DNA of 64,000 nucleotides from Myxocyprinus asiaticus (taxonomy: Eukaryota; Chordata; Actinopteri; Cypriniformes; Catostomidae). Positions 1 to 11,041 of the stretch are shown piece after piece (position 1 is the stretch's first letter; each line of letters opens with the position of its first letter). The notes under the pieces were generated by a model that worked only from the letters and a program-made list of their open reading frames with translations, did no database searches and was not told the DNA's origin. The stretch spans positions 11,977,001 through 12,041,000 of the forward strand of contig NC_059382.1 of the NCBI RefSeq assembly GCF_019703515.2, written 5' to 3'. A program made the translations under genes and the position numbers.

Positions 1-2279
1 CAATAAAGGATGCATATTGCTCTGTCCCTAGAGCAGCTTTGGGACTCTCTGATCACTGTCTGGTTCATCTTCCAACCTACAGGCAGAAATTAAAATCAAC
101 CAAGCCAGTAGTAAGGACTGTAAAGAGATGGACCAATGAAGCAGAGTGGGAACTACAAGCCTGCTTTGACTGCACGGATTGGAGTGTTTTTGAGGCTGCA
201 GCCACAGACCTGGATGAGCTCACAGATACTGTTACATCATATATCAGTTTCTGTGAGGACAACAACGACAAACCTAGGTTTACAGCAGAGATCAGGCAGC
301 TTCGTCAGGCCAAAGCGGATGCTTACAGAGGTTATAGGATAAAGTCTTGTACAATCAGGCCAGGAACACACTGAACAAGGAATTCAGAGTGGCTAAAAGG
401 AGATACTCTGAGGAGCTGAAAAACAAGTTTTCAGCTAATGACCCTGCATCAGTGTGGAGTGGCATGAAACAACTCACAAATTACAGAAATCCTACCCCAA
501 CCCTGTGGTGGACCAACAACTGGCTGATGACCTGAATGTGTTCTACTGCGATTTGAAAGGCCCAATCTCACACCCCACACCCACTCTGACCTTCACTTCA
601 CACAAACACCAACACCTCCTGCAACCCCCCTCCTCCCACCTCCTGCTACTCAACCTGCACTTAAGATCTGTGAAGATGATGTGAGCCGCGTCTTTCGGAA
701 ACAAAAGACGAGGAAAGCTTCAGGCCCAGATGGCGTCTCACCAGCGTGTCTTCGATCCTGTGCTAACCACCTGGCCCCCATCTTCACACAAATCTTCAAT
801 AGATCACTGGAGCAGTGTGAAGTCCCATGCTGCTTTTAACGTTCCACTATCATCCCCATCCCAAAGAAACCAAAAATCACAGGACTTAATGACTACAGAC
901 CCGTCGCCCTGACATCTGTGGTCAGCTGGTGTTGGCCCACCTGAAGAACATCACTGGACCCTTTCTAGATCCCCTTCAATTTGCTTATTGAGCAAGCAGG
1001 TCTTTGGATGATGCAGTCAACATGGGATTGCATTATATCCTGCAACATCTGGACAGACCAGGGACATATGCAAGGATCCTTTTTGTGGATTTCAGTTCGG
1101 CTTTCAACACCATCATCCCAGCTATACTTCAGAATAAATTACACCAACTCTCTGATCCCATGTCTATCTGTCAGTGGATTACCAGCTTTCTGATGGACAG
1201 GCAGCAGCTTGTGAGACAGGGGAAACTCTGTACAATAAGTACTGGTGCCCCTCAGCACTGTCATCGGCCTCATCCGAGATGACGATGAGTCTGCATACAG
1301 AAGGGAGGTTGAACAGCTGGCAGTCTGGTGCAGTCAAAACAACCTTGAGCTGAACACGCTCAAAATGGTGGAAATGATTGTGGACTTTAGGAGGAACACC
1401 CCAACACTGACCCCCCTCACCATTCTAAACAGCACTGTGGCAGCAGTGGAGTCATTCAGGTTCCTGGGCACTACCATCTCACAGGACCTGAAGTGGGTGA
1501 CACACATTGACTCCATTGTGAAAAAGGCCCAGCAGAGGTTGTACTTCCTTCGCCAGCTGAGGAAATTCAACCTGCCACAGGTGCTGCTGATACAGTGATA
1601 TTCAGCGGTCATTGAGTCTGTCCTCTGCACTTCAATAACTGTCTGGTTTGGTTCAGCTACGAAATCAGACATCAGAAGACTACAAAGGACAATTCGGACT
1701 GCAGAGAGGATTATTGGTTGCCCCCTGCCCCCCCTTCAAGAACTATACACTTCCAGAGTGAGGAAAAAGGCTGGAAAAGTCACTCTGGACCCCACTCACC
1801 CTGCCCACTACCTTTTTGAATTGTTGCCTTCTGGCCGACGCTTCAGAGCTCTGAGCACCAGAACCGTCAAGCACAGGAACAGTTTTTTCCCTCAGGCTAT
1901 CCATCTCATGAACAGTTAAATTGCCTCATTGAGCAATAACTATGTGCAATACACAGTTTAGTCTTTTTTTATATTTACCCAACACATCCAACCTCTTCTG
2001 CCATTTCATTCCTCTGAGAAAGAAAACTAAAAAAACATTTGCACTGTATATAACAGTATATAACAGATAACAGATTTGTATTAGATTGCACTACGTATGT
2101 GTGTATGTCTGCGTGTGTCTGTGCATGTACGTATGTGTATAACTATTTTTTATTTATTTATTATTATATATGTCTTGCTGCTGTTTTTTGTATTGTTGTG
2201 TACTGGAAGCTCCTGTCACCAAGACAAATTCTTTGTATGTGTAAGCATACTTGGCAATAAAGCTGATTCTGATTCTGAT
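1..2279 (+). mobile_element. L2-type non-LTR retrotransposon (LINE), 5' cut by window, degenerate
   Basis: A LINE remnant of the fish L2 type. Positions 39-374 encode the end of an apurinic endonuclease domain (GLSDHCLVHL) and the following linker. Reverse transcriptase palm residues FVDFSSAFNT lie near 1082-1112, and the thumb region (KKAQQRLYFLRQL) near 1518-1560. Between them the reading jumps from the TGAPQ motif directly to the segment normally found after the FADD box, so the catalytic aspartate pair is deleted. Several frameshifts and stops are present. The 3' end is a typical L2 tail: AATAAAG followed by GATTCT-type short repeats at 2256-2279. It is not functional. The upstream part of the element lies outside the window. 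Confidence 0.85.
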
Positions 2280-3295
2280 AATGCAATTTACATTTTCTGA
2301 AGAAGCTCAGCAAATGCGATCCAAGGTAAAGAGGGTTAGATTTAAAATATTTAAAAGTTTTGAAAGGTTCAAAAGCTAGTTTTCTGAAAGTGAACTCTGC
2401 ATTGGACAAATCGTTCTGATAGTTTATAGCCTTTAAGTGTTGAAAATGTAATTCAGCCGACTTTATTCGTCTACAGAACAGGGTGTGGCTAATTTAAGTT
2501 TGTGCAAAGAAAAGGCATATATTGGTCTAAAAATAAATAAAAAAATTAATTTGGTAATTTATTTTTAATTTAATTTAATGCATTTTTCGTTTGGTAATTT
2601 ATTTAATTTAATACAGGGAATTTTGCCAGCATTTTTTCAAAAGTAAGCTAAACAATAATTTTATATAATTGGGCTGTTAGTGTTCCTAAAAAGCACACTG
2701 CTAGTATTGTGTATTTATTTTTTATTTAAAACAGCTTTGTGCACAGAAATATGTTTTTTGTATTGTGGGCTAATTCTGTGACTACCGTCTTTTATTTTGA
2801 ATTGTGTGTAAAAGCAACTTTAATAAATAAACGGATGTCTACCACAATTAAATTAATCACAAAGAGTGGCCACTCATTTGTTCTCCGTGTACTTGTCAAT
2901 GTGCATGTCTTGATACGAGATATTTGTGTTGTCATGTTTGCAGCATCAGATCGATATGCCATTAAGATCAATCCATAATCACGTACAATAAATTGGCTTT
3001 CAAGGATGTATTCCTTGTCGTCAAGATTAACACAGGCTAACGATTGGGGTAAATTCTGTCATGTGAAACTACAGTTTTGCTTTAAAGCAAATTTTCTCGA
3101 CAAAAAGTGTTTCCAAACCAGCTTTTCGTGACATTTGATGTATCGACATAGTGTTAATGCGCTAGAGTTAAACGGAAAAATATTATGTCGACACTTGTGA
3201 AATTTTAGCGATAATTTGCGTTTACATCAGCTTTATTTTGATGCACTAAAACTTTTTTTGCAAAAAAATCCTTGGATGGAAACGTAGTTACTGAA
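2280..3295 (+). mobile_element. 3' half of a PIF/Harbinger-like DNA element, non-coding
   Basis: This kilobase matches 40430-41440 base for base over long stretches, beginning AATGCAATTTACATTTTCTG and ending at GGATGGAAACGTAGTT. The second copy belongs to an element with a transposase-like fragment and an inverted GTTTCCATC end (39655-41440), so this copy is a truncated relative. Its left edge abuts the L2 tail exactly, so the L2 probably inserted here or replaced the left half. No coding capacity is visible. Confidence 0.7.
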
Positions 3296-4475
3296 AGTAG
3301 CTACATGATTAGCTAGTTAGCTATAAGCTCGTTGTCACGGAGCGTAAAAGACAGACGTTGTTTATTTTACTTTCCAACATTGTGTCTCACCAACTACATA
3401 ACAACATAGCATGAAATCAACGCTCATCAGACACAATACACCACCACACTGTTGTCTGCTGAGCTGCAAAAAGTTGATCTGATGCTTACCTTTCAATCTG
3501 CTACATTACATGCTACAAACTATAGCTAGCTAACAGCAAACAGACATGAGTGACATGGTTGTCAGGGACAAGGTTAATGTTATATTAGTTATATTGAAAA
3601 GGGAAAATGATGGGGTCATTGTTCATTAAGTTTCAAGTATGTATTTCACAAACTAGTTAACTCACCGAGACACAGCTCAACTCCGCCCTGTCTGCAGAGC
3701 CACTGTCAGCTCAAAGTCAACTCTGTAAACAGTGGAGTCGGAGCACACTCTGCTGGACAAACTACGCTATGACACCAATTCTAAAGCATTGTTTTCTGCA
3801 TTATATGTTCTGAAAAAAGTTTTCTTTTCGGTAAAATATACGGCGATACCGATATATCGGTGAAAGGCTAATATCGGCTGATATATCGGTCGGGCATGTA
3901 TACTCTTTTGACCGTTAGAGAATACAAACACGTTCGACGCATGCGCATGATACTCTTTTAGTACAGTCAACAACAGGTGCATGCGCCGACGATGCACACA
4001 AAAGAGGATTGTCTGTGTGACGAGAAAATCTGGGCTGCACGCGCACAGTTCGCACAGACTGTGCTGATGGCGAACGAAGTATACTTTGGCTTTTGGTCCT
4101 TATTCACTATAAATATTAGCATTCGGCCCAGTTGGAACACAATGCAATGTAATTCTTGGGCCAAATAGAAATGTACCTGCATTTGGCACTTGACAGGTGT
4201 TAATTTTGGACCCTGACTGCTTGTGTTACGGACATAAAAATGAATTCTCAAATGATGTGGTTTTTATTTTAGGCTATTACTTGTCGAAGTGTTCAGATGT
4301 GCAATTTTTGCCTGACAGATGGTAAGTGTGTTAAAAATTTCCAATTTCACTTGCATTGAATGAGAGACCTGAGTAATATCTATGGACCAGAATATCACAA
4401 AGACTTGGGGGTGGGCTCTCTTATTCATTTACTTGCTATTATAATAACGTTTTCTCTTGGTAAGGATACAATTTA
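3296..4475. other. Non-genic stretch with an hAT-like GATATATCGG fragment
   Basis: No supported gene. Around 3840-3900 there are repeated GATATATCGG motifs like those at the ends of some fish hAT elements, too short to classify. Around 4371-4410 is a short sequence (GGACCAGAAT...GACTTGGG) that recurs near 25360-25400, so it is a dispersed repeat. Confidence 0.4.
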
Positions 4476-6093
4476 AAGCTGAAGTGTGTCATTTCTGTGC
4501 CACTAGCTCCACCAAACAGAACAGCAAAAAAAAAAAAACACTTTTACAGATTTCCAGATTATTCCGAACAAATAGATAATCCCACCTGAAACTCACGCCA
4601 TTGATTAAGTCAGTGTTGCTCTGTTGGGCAGTCAGGACACTAAAACAGAGCAATGTTTTTATAGTGCCACAGAGTCACTGTGTTTACAGTTTGAGGACAT
4701 AAACCTACGAATGACTTAAGGGGCGGTCACACTACAATTCACGTTCCATTCCCATTCAAACACATGGAGCGGAAATACAAGCTCATGTGAAGAAATGTAG
4801 TACTATGCTGCATACCAAAGTTCAAGTTTGGTGAACTCTGAATCTTGAATTCATATGACAAGAGGATGCACGAACAATTGGAGACAGAAACGTCACACGC
4901 TGACGTCTTGGCTCAATTCAAAGCAGGGACTAAAAATGAAATGATTTTCATTTACGTTTGTTCTGAGCAAAAACGCTATTTTTTTCTTTTCGGTTCAGAA
5001 GTTCTGCAGCCTCCTCTCCAAATGTTTACCGGTTAGAAAGAAAAAAAGAATGGTTAATAACATTCTTTTTAAAATGACAGTACTCTGTGCGAAGGGGTGA
5101 GTGAAATACCAATTGCAGTGTTGCATATTTCACAAGAAAAACAAGCAAACTGGTCTGGAAAAACAAGCCCAAAATAAGCCACTTGCCTCACCAAAAAAAA
5201 AAAGCGAAAGTATGAAGAAAAAAAAAAATTCTGTGTGGCGGATTCATCAACATATAAATCATAACAGCATACATTTAATTAATAGTTAAGTATAATTTTA
5301 ATTACAGATCTGCTTCTCAGTCAAAACTCGGCAGCATCAAATTTGTATTAATGCATCATATCTAACAATCATTCAGTAAAGACGTGGAAACAACTGAGAA
5401 ATTTACTTTTTACCTCTAATAATGTTTTCCTTGTATTGGATTAGCCATGTATGTATATTTAGTAATGATACATAGTTGTTAAAAAGGTCATAATTCAGAG
5501 AATGCGACAGCAACAACGGGCAGTTAGGCAAAGAATTGTGTGATGCAACAGTTTCCTTCAGGATCAAAGCACGTTTCATTTTTTCGGGCAACGTGAAGTG
5601 GTGTAGTTCCAGAAATTTACTGTGATAAACCCTTTAGCCTTTAGTTTCATTAAAAAAATCTTGGAACAAAATTAACTGGTTATAACCCATTATCGGTATT
5701 TAAAAATAAAAATTTCACTCCGGAACAGTTGAAAATCACTTTGTTCCGGTTTTCAATTACGTTCTGCTAAAAAATGTGTTTGTTTTTGGTTTTGGTTTTC
5801 ATTCCTTGTACTGTTTGTAGTACTTGGTTCAAAAAGCTGAGAGATTTATTGTTGCAGGAAAGTGAGTAGATAATATATTTTAAGATTTTTAAATGTAAAA
5901 TTATTTGTTATTTGTAATTCATTATTTACCAGAAGCCCTCCCACGTGACATCATATTCTGGTCCATTGCGTTGTCCGAAAAAAATGTGTGTGCTCAAAGC
6001 CTAGTGTGACTGCCCCTTTAGCCTACATCTGTCTCTGAATATTAATCTGGGATAGGAGAAAGCATTTTGACAAAAATGTACACACTTCAGCTT
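4476..6093. mobile_element. Outer TA-flanked MITE with inverted ends, host of a second insertion
   Basis: AAGCTGAAGTGTGT at 4476 is matched by its inverse ACACACTTCAGCTT ending at 6093, with TA on both sides (4474-4475 and 6094-6095). This is the form of a short non-autonomous DNA element that inserted at TA. Only about 240 bases on the left and 75 on the right belong to it; the middle is a separate insertion (4719-6017). No transposase is visible. Confidence 0.6.
4719..6017. mobile_element. Nested Harbinger-like non-autonomous element, TTA target duplication
   Basis: AGGGGCGGTCACACTA starts at 4719 and its near-inverse TAGTGTGACTGCCCCT ends at 6017. Each is flanked by TTA (4716-4718 and 6018-6020). 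A three-base TWA-type duplication is the mark of PIF/Harbinger insertion. The interior is AT-rich and has no convincing transposase. It sits inside the older element at 4476-6093. Confidence 0.6.
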
Positions 6094-6770
6094 TACCTCA
6101 GGTCTACCATTAAGAATGTGTTCCACCTTATGTCAAGCTTGCTTTCAGAGAGTAAGCATCTTTTTGTTCTAAAGTACAGGACATAGGTTTTCTTCCTTGT
6201 ACCCATCAAGATCTGGCCACTTTAATCCATCTCTGTCCAAATGATGAGATCACTGGAGATGAATAATTGATGTCAAATTGGACATGTATCCTCAGAGAAG
6301 GTGGAACATAAGTGCCTTAATTGTGATGGTGTTAAAGACTATTCTAAATGGAGCTGATAAAGCTTTGCCGCATCTGGATGTCTGTTGGCTTGCAGCCAGC
6401 TCACAGACAGGATACACATTCTTTCCCATAATTCACATCATGTTTGAACATCTGGGAACCCTCTGTACACCATGTGAGGGGTTATTGACTCCTGGATGAG
6501 TTTGCTAAATCCTTGGTTCAGGAGATTATGCCTGCTGCAGTTGGGAGTTATTATGCTGTGTCATAGGCATCCATACTTTCTTTCTTTGCAGCCTGGATAA
6601 GGGGCAGCTTGTCCTGCTTAAAATGGCTCCTTAAAGTGGGTGCCCTAGTAAAAAGTTCTAAAGTGCTGGAGATGTTTGTACCAGAACTCTGTTATGCTGC
6701 AGTAGAACTCTTCTCTGATCAGCCCAATTGTTTTGTTATAGTTTGATGTTTTGCATTGATTTGAATTCTG
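6094..6770. other. Non-genic stretch, nothing recognised
   Basis: Short ORFs only, none resembling a known protein. No clear repeat boundaries. Confidence 0.4.
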
Positions 6771-7797
6771 GGCTGGGCAATATATTGAATATTTACAATA
6801 AATTGTATAATCCTATTATTATTTGAGATTGAATTTTAGCTGTTGATTTGGCCATTAAGTTTCCCAAAGACTGTGTCAGTAGGCTAGTTTCATCCTTGCT
6901 TCTTGTGTCATGTGATTCACGAGTATGAGAATGTTATGATGACAGATATTTTAGTAGCTTATCTGTTTTATCATCAGTAGCAAAAATGCTGATAGGAGTT
7001 GTGAACTTTAATTTCCATGAATCACTGTTTTCAGTTGTAAAGCTTTTAGTGAATCGTTTTGAAACTCTTGACTATAGGATTAGTATTATAAGGATTAAAA
7101 GTCCACAGATGGCATTTTACTTTTATATAACTATTGTTGTTTATTGTTATTGCATGATTTTTTTATATAGTTTATGTACTGGTAGATTGGTTCATACAAA
7201 TACAAAGTATTAAAGCCAGGTGCACACTGTTAGATTTTTTTACAGTCTGTTTGTTGCTTTTTTTACCCTACTGTATTAGACATGATCCCAGTGAGATCTT
7301 TGGTAAAAACCATGGTACATTATGTCGGACTTTACAATACACATCGTAGACGAGACTTTTGTCCCAATCGTTACGATTGACAGAGCTGACTAGATGTTAC
7401 GTCATCTTGCCGTCATAGGAGAAGTCACACTGCACAACTGCAATGCTAGAACTTTATCGGAGGCTAAGATTCATCACAAGTAGGCTAATTAGCATTCGGG
7501 AAACTTGTCACACTAAGCAATCACTTCTGACAGAAAAGACTGAGAGTTTTGCCCTACAGCAAGAGAAATCTTTTACAATGCCTGGAATTTGTCTCAGACG
7601 GCAACATTTTGGCCAGAAGCATACAGTGGAACCGTGCATAAGGATCATTCTTCCTTTTGTTAATTTGGTGAAAACCAGTATGGGAAACATGTCTTGATTA
7701 TTATAACATGGTTAAATGTATTTAAATTCTTGCTTTTAACATTTTGAATCTACTTGGCAACAATGCCTGTAATTTATTTAAGCTATATTGCCCAGCC
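6771..7797. mobile_element. Possible DNA element with 14-bp inverted ends
   Basis: GGCTGGGCAATATA at 6771-6784 is perfectly inverted at 7784-7797. Ends of this kind occur in fish hAT-like elements, but I could not find a convincing 8-bp target duplication. The ORF at 7443-7697 matches nothing I recognise. Confidence 0.45.
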
Positions 7798-8396
7798 ATA
7801 ATTATAGCCACTGTTTTCGTTTAGAGATATAAAAGCCTCTGGTGGAGTGGATTGTGGTCAAAGGACTTTCCTAGATGTTTTGAGGTTACTCACTGAGTGA
7901 CATGAACAAATAAGCAACTAAACTGCCCAAAGTCCTTTATCTTTTGCTTGTTTGTAAAACTTCCCTTTAGACCTAATTCCAAAGCGTTTAACTAGACAGA
8001 TTTATGAAACACATATTTGATCACATTTAGCACACTTAGACTTGTTTTCATCTGCTCTACATTTTTTGTTATAGCACTGACAGTATAAACTACAGTTAGT
8101 ATTTTCTGGACAAAGACCTCTGGATCACTTTAGTAAATATACAGTAGAAGGTTCTTGGATAAAGATTATAGTCATGTGAAGGATAGCTCTGTGGAATGCA
8201 CAGCTTTGGATTTGTGCTCAACCATGCAGCCCATACCAACTCCGAACACACTTGTATCCATGCACTGCAAGATGACTGGACTATATTTATCTTTAGTTCA
8301 AAGCTCTTTGATATCGGGTGTAAGTAATGCGAGATGTGGTACTTCAAAACAGGAAGTAAGAGGAAAGTGGGATATTCTGCATTTCAGTTGCTGAGA
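7798..8396. other. Non-genic stretch, nothing recognised
   Basis: No supported coding region or repeat boundary. Confidence 0.4.
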
Positions 8397-8430
8397 GGCT
8401 ACGATCGGAATAGCATTCTACTCTTACCAT

Positions 8431-8714
8431 TTCTGCACCATATAATATGTATACTGTGCACAGTATGCTAATTATTCTGTATGCATAGAATACCCGGATG
8501 ACCTTCTACATTTTCCAAAATGTGCAGTATACAACAGCACAAATGGTATACTACCATACTACTTTCTTACTATTTCTGCACCATATAATATGTATACTGT
8601 GCACAGTATGTTAATTATTCTGTATGCATAGAATACCCGGATGACCTTCTACATTTACCAAAATGTGCAGTATACAGTGCAACAGAGAGCGGTGCGTCAG
8701 ATACTGTATCTTAA
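8431..8714. repeat. Two-copy tandem duplication, 142-bp period
   Basis: TTCTGCACCATATAATATGT occurs at 8431 and again at 8573. The following bases, through GGATGACCTTCTACATTT, match with few changes. It is a local duplication within the surrounding element. Confidence 0.75.
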
Positions 8715-8771
8715 AAAAAGCAGTGCACTTGACTTGACCTTCCATTTCCATTCTGATTTGTTTTTTTGTTT

Positions 8772-9178
8772 TTTTACATTTGTATCCCCTTTTTTCCCCA
8801 ATTTGGAAAGCCCAATTCCCACTACTTAGTGGGTCCTTGTGGTGGTGCAGTTACTCATCTCAATCCGGGTGGCGGAGGACAAGTCTCAGTTGCCTCCGCT
8901 TCTGAGACAGTCAACCCGCGCATCTTATCACGTTGCTCGTTGTGCATGACACTGCGGAGACTCCCAGCATGTGGAGGCTCATGCTACTCTCCTCGATCCA
9001 CGCACAACTTACCACACGCCCCATTGAGAGTGAGAACCACTAATCGCGAACACAAGGAGGTTACCCCATGTGAATCTACCCTCCCTAGTAACCGGGCCAA
9101 TTTGGTTGCTTAGGAGACCTGGCTGAAGTCACTCAGCACACCCTGGATTCGAACTCGCTGAGCTACCCAGGCCGCCAA
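8772..9178 (-). mobile_element. tRNA-derived SINE, inverted copy
   Basis: Read on the - strand it begins with a tRNA-like head (CCTGGGTAGCTCAG, an A-box type sequence, near 9160-9174), followed by a B-box type GAGTTCGAATCC. It runs through the same body as the copies at 28688 and 63946 and ends in an A-rich tail with CCAAATTGGGG. There is no protein. A possible CTGATTT flank repeat is too weak to rely on. Confidence 0.8.
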
Positions 9179-9440
9179 TTACAACTGATTTTTAACATCT
9201 CTCTTTGACTCATTATTTGATTGGACATGTTTACACAAAATGTCATTAAAAATTCTAAATAACTGTTTATTTCCAAGATGTCAACTCACATGCTAGAAAG
9301 GTCATGTGACAACAATGACAGAATTATAGAATGATGCCTACTGTTTCATATACAGTAAACAGGCAGTAAATAGTGTATATAGTAGTATATATTGCAGTAT
9401 TCTGTAAGAAGTAAGCTAGCATTCCATTCCAAACATAGCC

Positions 9441-10191
9441 TTAAGCTCATATAAATTGACTGAAAAGCTTTACAGGTTTACAGCCCTGTCAATTAGAAAT
9501 TAAATTAAAATGGATTACATTTTTTAAACTATATTCTTTGCACTGCATATGCATAAGTATCTGTTTCGACTCTTTGTTTTGGAGCATCCTGTTCCCTATT
9601 TCCTGTCTCCAGGGGATCCCTGATGGGAGTTGAAAGAACAGAAAAAATTCCATACTGAAATATTTTGTTATACAGCCAGGAGCTTTGGCCTAAATATAGT
9701 ATCGGTTTTGAGGAGGAACTATTTACAGACTAGCTAAATGATCTGTGTTCTTACAGAGCATACCATTCAGCTAAAAGGGAAACTTTCTTTCTAAATGTTC
9801 TTTATTATCATTGAATTATTATAATATTTGGAGAGTTTGTACCACTAAAGGGGTACGTTGAGAAAATGCATTGTATACTGATTGGTTTGCAGTTCCTGAA
9901 GGAACTACCAGTGCTTGCAAGGAAGGAAAACTTTTTCCACATTAAACTTCATCTCGACTATTAATATAAGTCATTGTAAGTGGAAAGTTTTCAGGGTTAA
10001 ATCTTAACTTTCCCAGTTGACACCCATGTAAAGGTGGCCATATGATATAATATACTGTAAATGCCAGAAAGAACATCACAATTCAATAAGCAATTAGATT
10101 TAAGAAAGAAGACAATTGGAATTCTGTATGCTAGTGTTTCGATGTTTCTGGTTGGTTACATTTTGAATGGCAAACTTTCTATCAATGTAAG
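9441..10191. other. Non-genic stretch, nothing recognised
   Basis: No supported gene or repeat boundary. It ends in the GTAAG target duplication (10187-10191) of the next element. Confidence 0.4.
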
Positions 10192-10284
10192 TGTTGTGGC
10201 GGGGGCGTGGTCGAGCGTTTGTCCGGAGAGCGAGAAAGTGGTAAGGGTGCACACATCTGAGCGCTATAATAACCAGTGTATAAC

Positions 10285-10700
10285 CAGTGTTTACCACCCA
10301 CAGACAGATGTTGTTGGTGGAACGGATGAATAAAACCCTGAAAAATATGATTCGTAAGTTCACACACGAGGATGCTAGAAATTGGGACAAGTGGCTCGAT
10401 CCCCTGTTTGTTGCAGTTCGGGAGGTCCCACAAGCCTCCGCAGGGTTTTCCCCATTCGAGCTGCTGTATGGGCGGCGACCACGCGGTGTGCTGGACATCA
10501 TGCGGGAAGCTTGGGTGGAGGGACCTTCATACAGTAAAAATTAAATTCAGTACGATCTTCAGTATGAAGCAAAACTCCAAACTAACACAGGAAAACTTGC
10601 TCCAAGCTCAAGAACATCAAAGCCGACAGTATGACAGGGGCACTTGGCTACGGGAATTTGCACCGGGAGACAAAGTGCTTATATTACTCCCAGCGTCGAG
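10285..10700 (+). pseudogene. Integrase fragment of Gmr1-like element
   Basis: Encodes the end of the integrase catalytic core and the following region: YHPQTD, a glutamate-containing VERMNKTLKN stretch, NWDKWLDPL, FSPFELLYGRRPRGVLD, then a WLREFAPGDKVLILLP segment typical of the integrase C-terminal domain. The frame shifts near the start and at 10542. The first catalytic aspartates are absent. It is dead. Confidence 0.8.
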
Positions 10701-10710
10701 CTCTAAATTA

Positions 10711-11036
10711 TGTATGTGGCAGCAGGGGCGTGGTCGAGCGTTCGTCCGGAGAGAGAGAAAGTGGTAAGGGTGCACACACCTGAGCGCTATAATGTCTAAC
10801 ACCTGTTTCTGATTGCAGTAAGCACTGGGAAGAGTGATATAAGGAGGAACCACACTAGAGACAGCGAGAGAGAGAGACACAAAGCCGAGTTTGTGTGAAA
10901 GTGACTGCAAAAAGCAAATGTTTAAAAGTGACTGCTGAAAAGCTGTTTTGAGTTTTTGTCTAATTAAAGACCTACTTTTGAGTTGAAGTCCCACGTTTCC
11001 CGTTTCCTCCTTTCCCACCCAATGAATTCCTTTACA
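10711..11036 (+). repeat. 3' LTR of the Gmr1-like element
   Basis: A 326-base LTR starting TGTATGTGGCAG and ending ACA. Its first 75 bases repeat the 5' LTR remnant at 10192-10270 (GGGGCGTGGTCGAGCG, GAGCGCTATAAT). GAGAGAGAGAG and ATTAAAGACC lie inside. Confidence 0.8.
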
Positions 11037-11041
11037 GTAAG

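Larger units (their letters stand above)
8397..9440. mobile_element. Possible DNA element with GGCTAYG ends, interrupted by a SINE
   Basis: The left end GGCTACGATCGGAATAGC (8397) resembles the inverse of the right end, which terminates in CATTCCAAACATAGCC at 9440. The body holds a local tandem duplication (8431-8714) and an inverted SINE (about 8772-9178). No transposase is visible and no target duplication is clear. Confidence 0.45.
10192..11036 (+). mobile_element. Internally deleted Gmr1-like LTR retrotransposon
   Basis: The element begins TGTTGTGGC and ends TTTACA, with the same five bases GTAAG immediately outside each end (10187-10191 and 11037-11041), a clean target duplication. It holds only the first 75-80 bases of the 5' LTR, then jumps into an integrase fragment (about 10285-10700), then a full 3' LTR (10711-11036). 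Gag, protease and reverse transcriptase/RNase H are missing. The integrase piece is clearly related to that of the element at 60571. Confidence 0.85.

Noticed and set aside
9150..9178. Possible tRNA gene on the - strand
   Set aside because: The A-box and B-box sequences belong to the SINE head; no complete cloverleaf with an acceptor stem can be formed.
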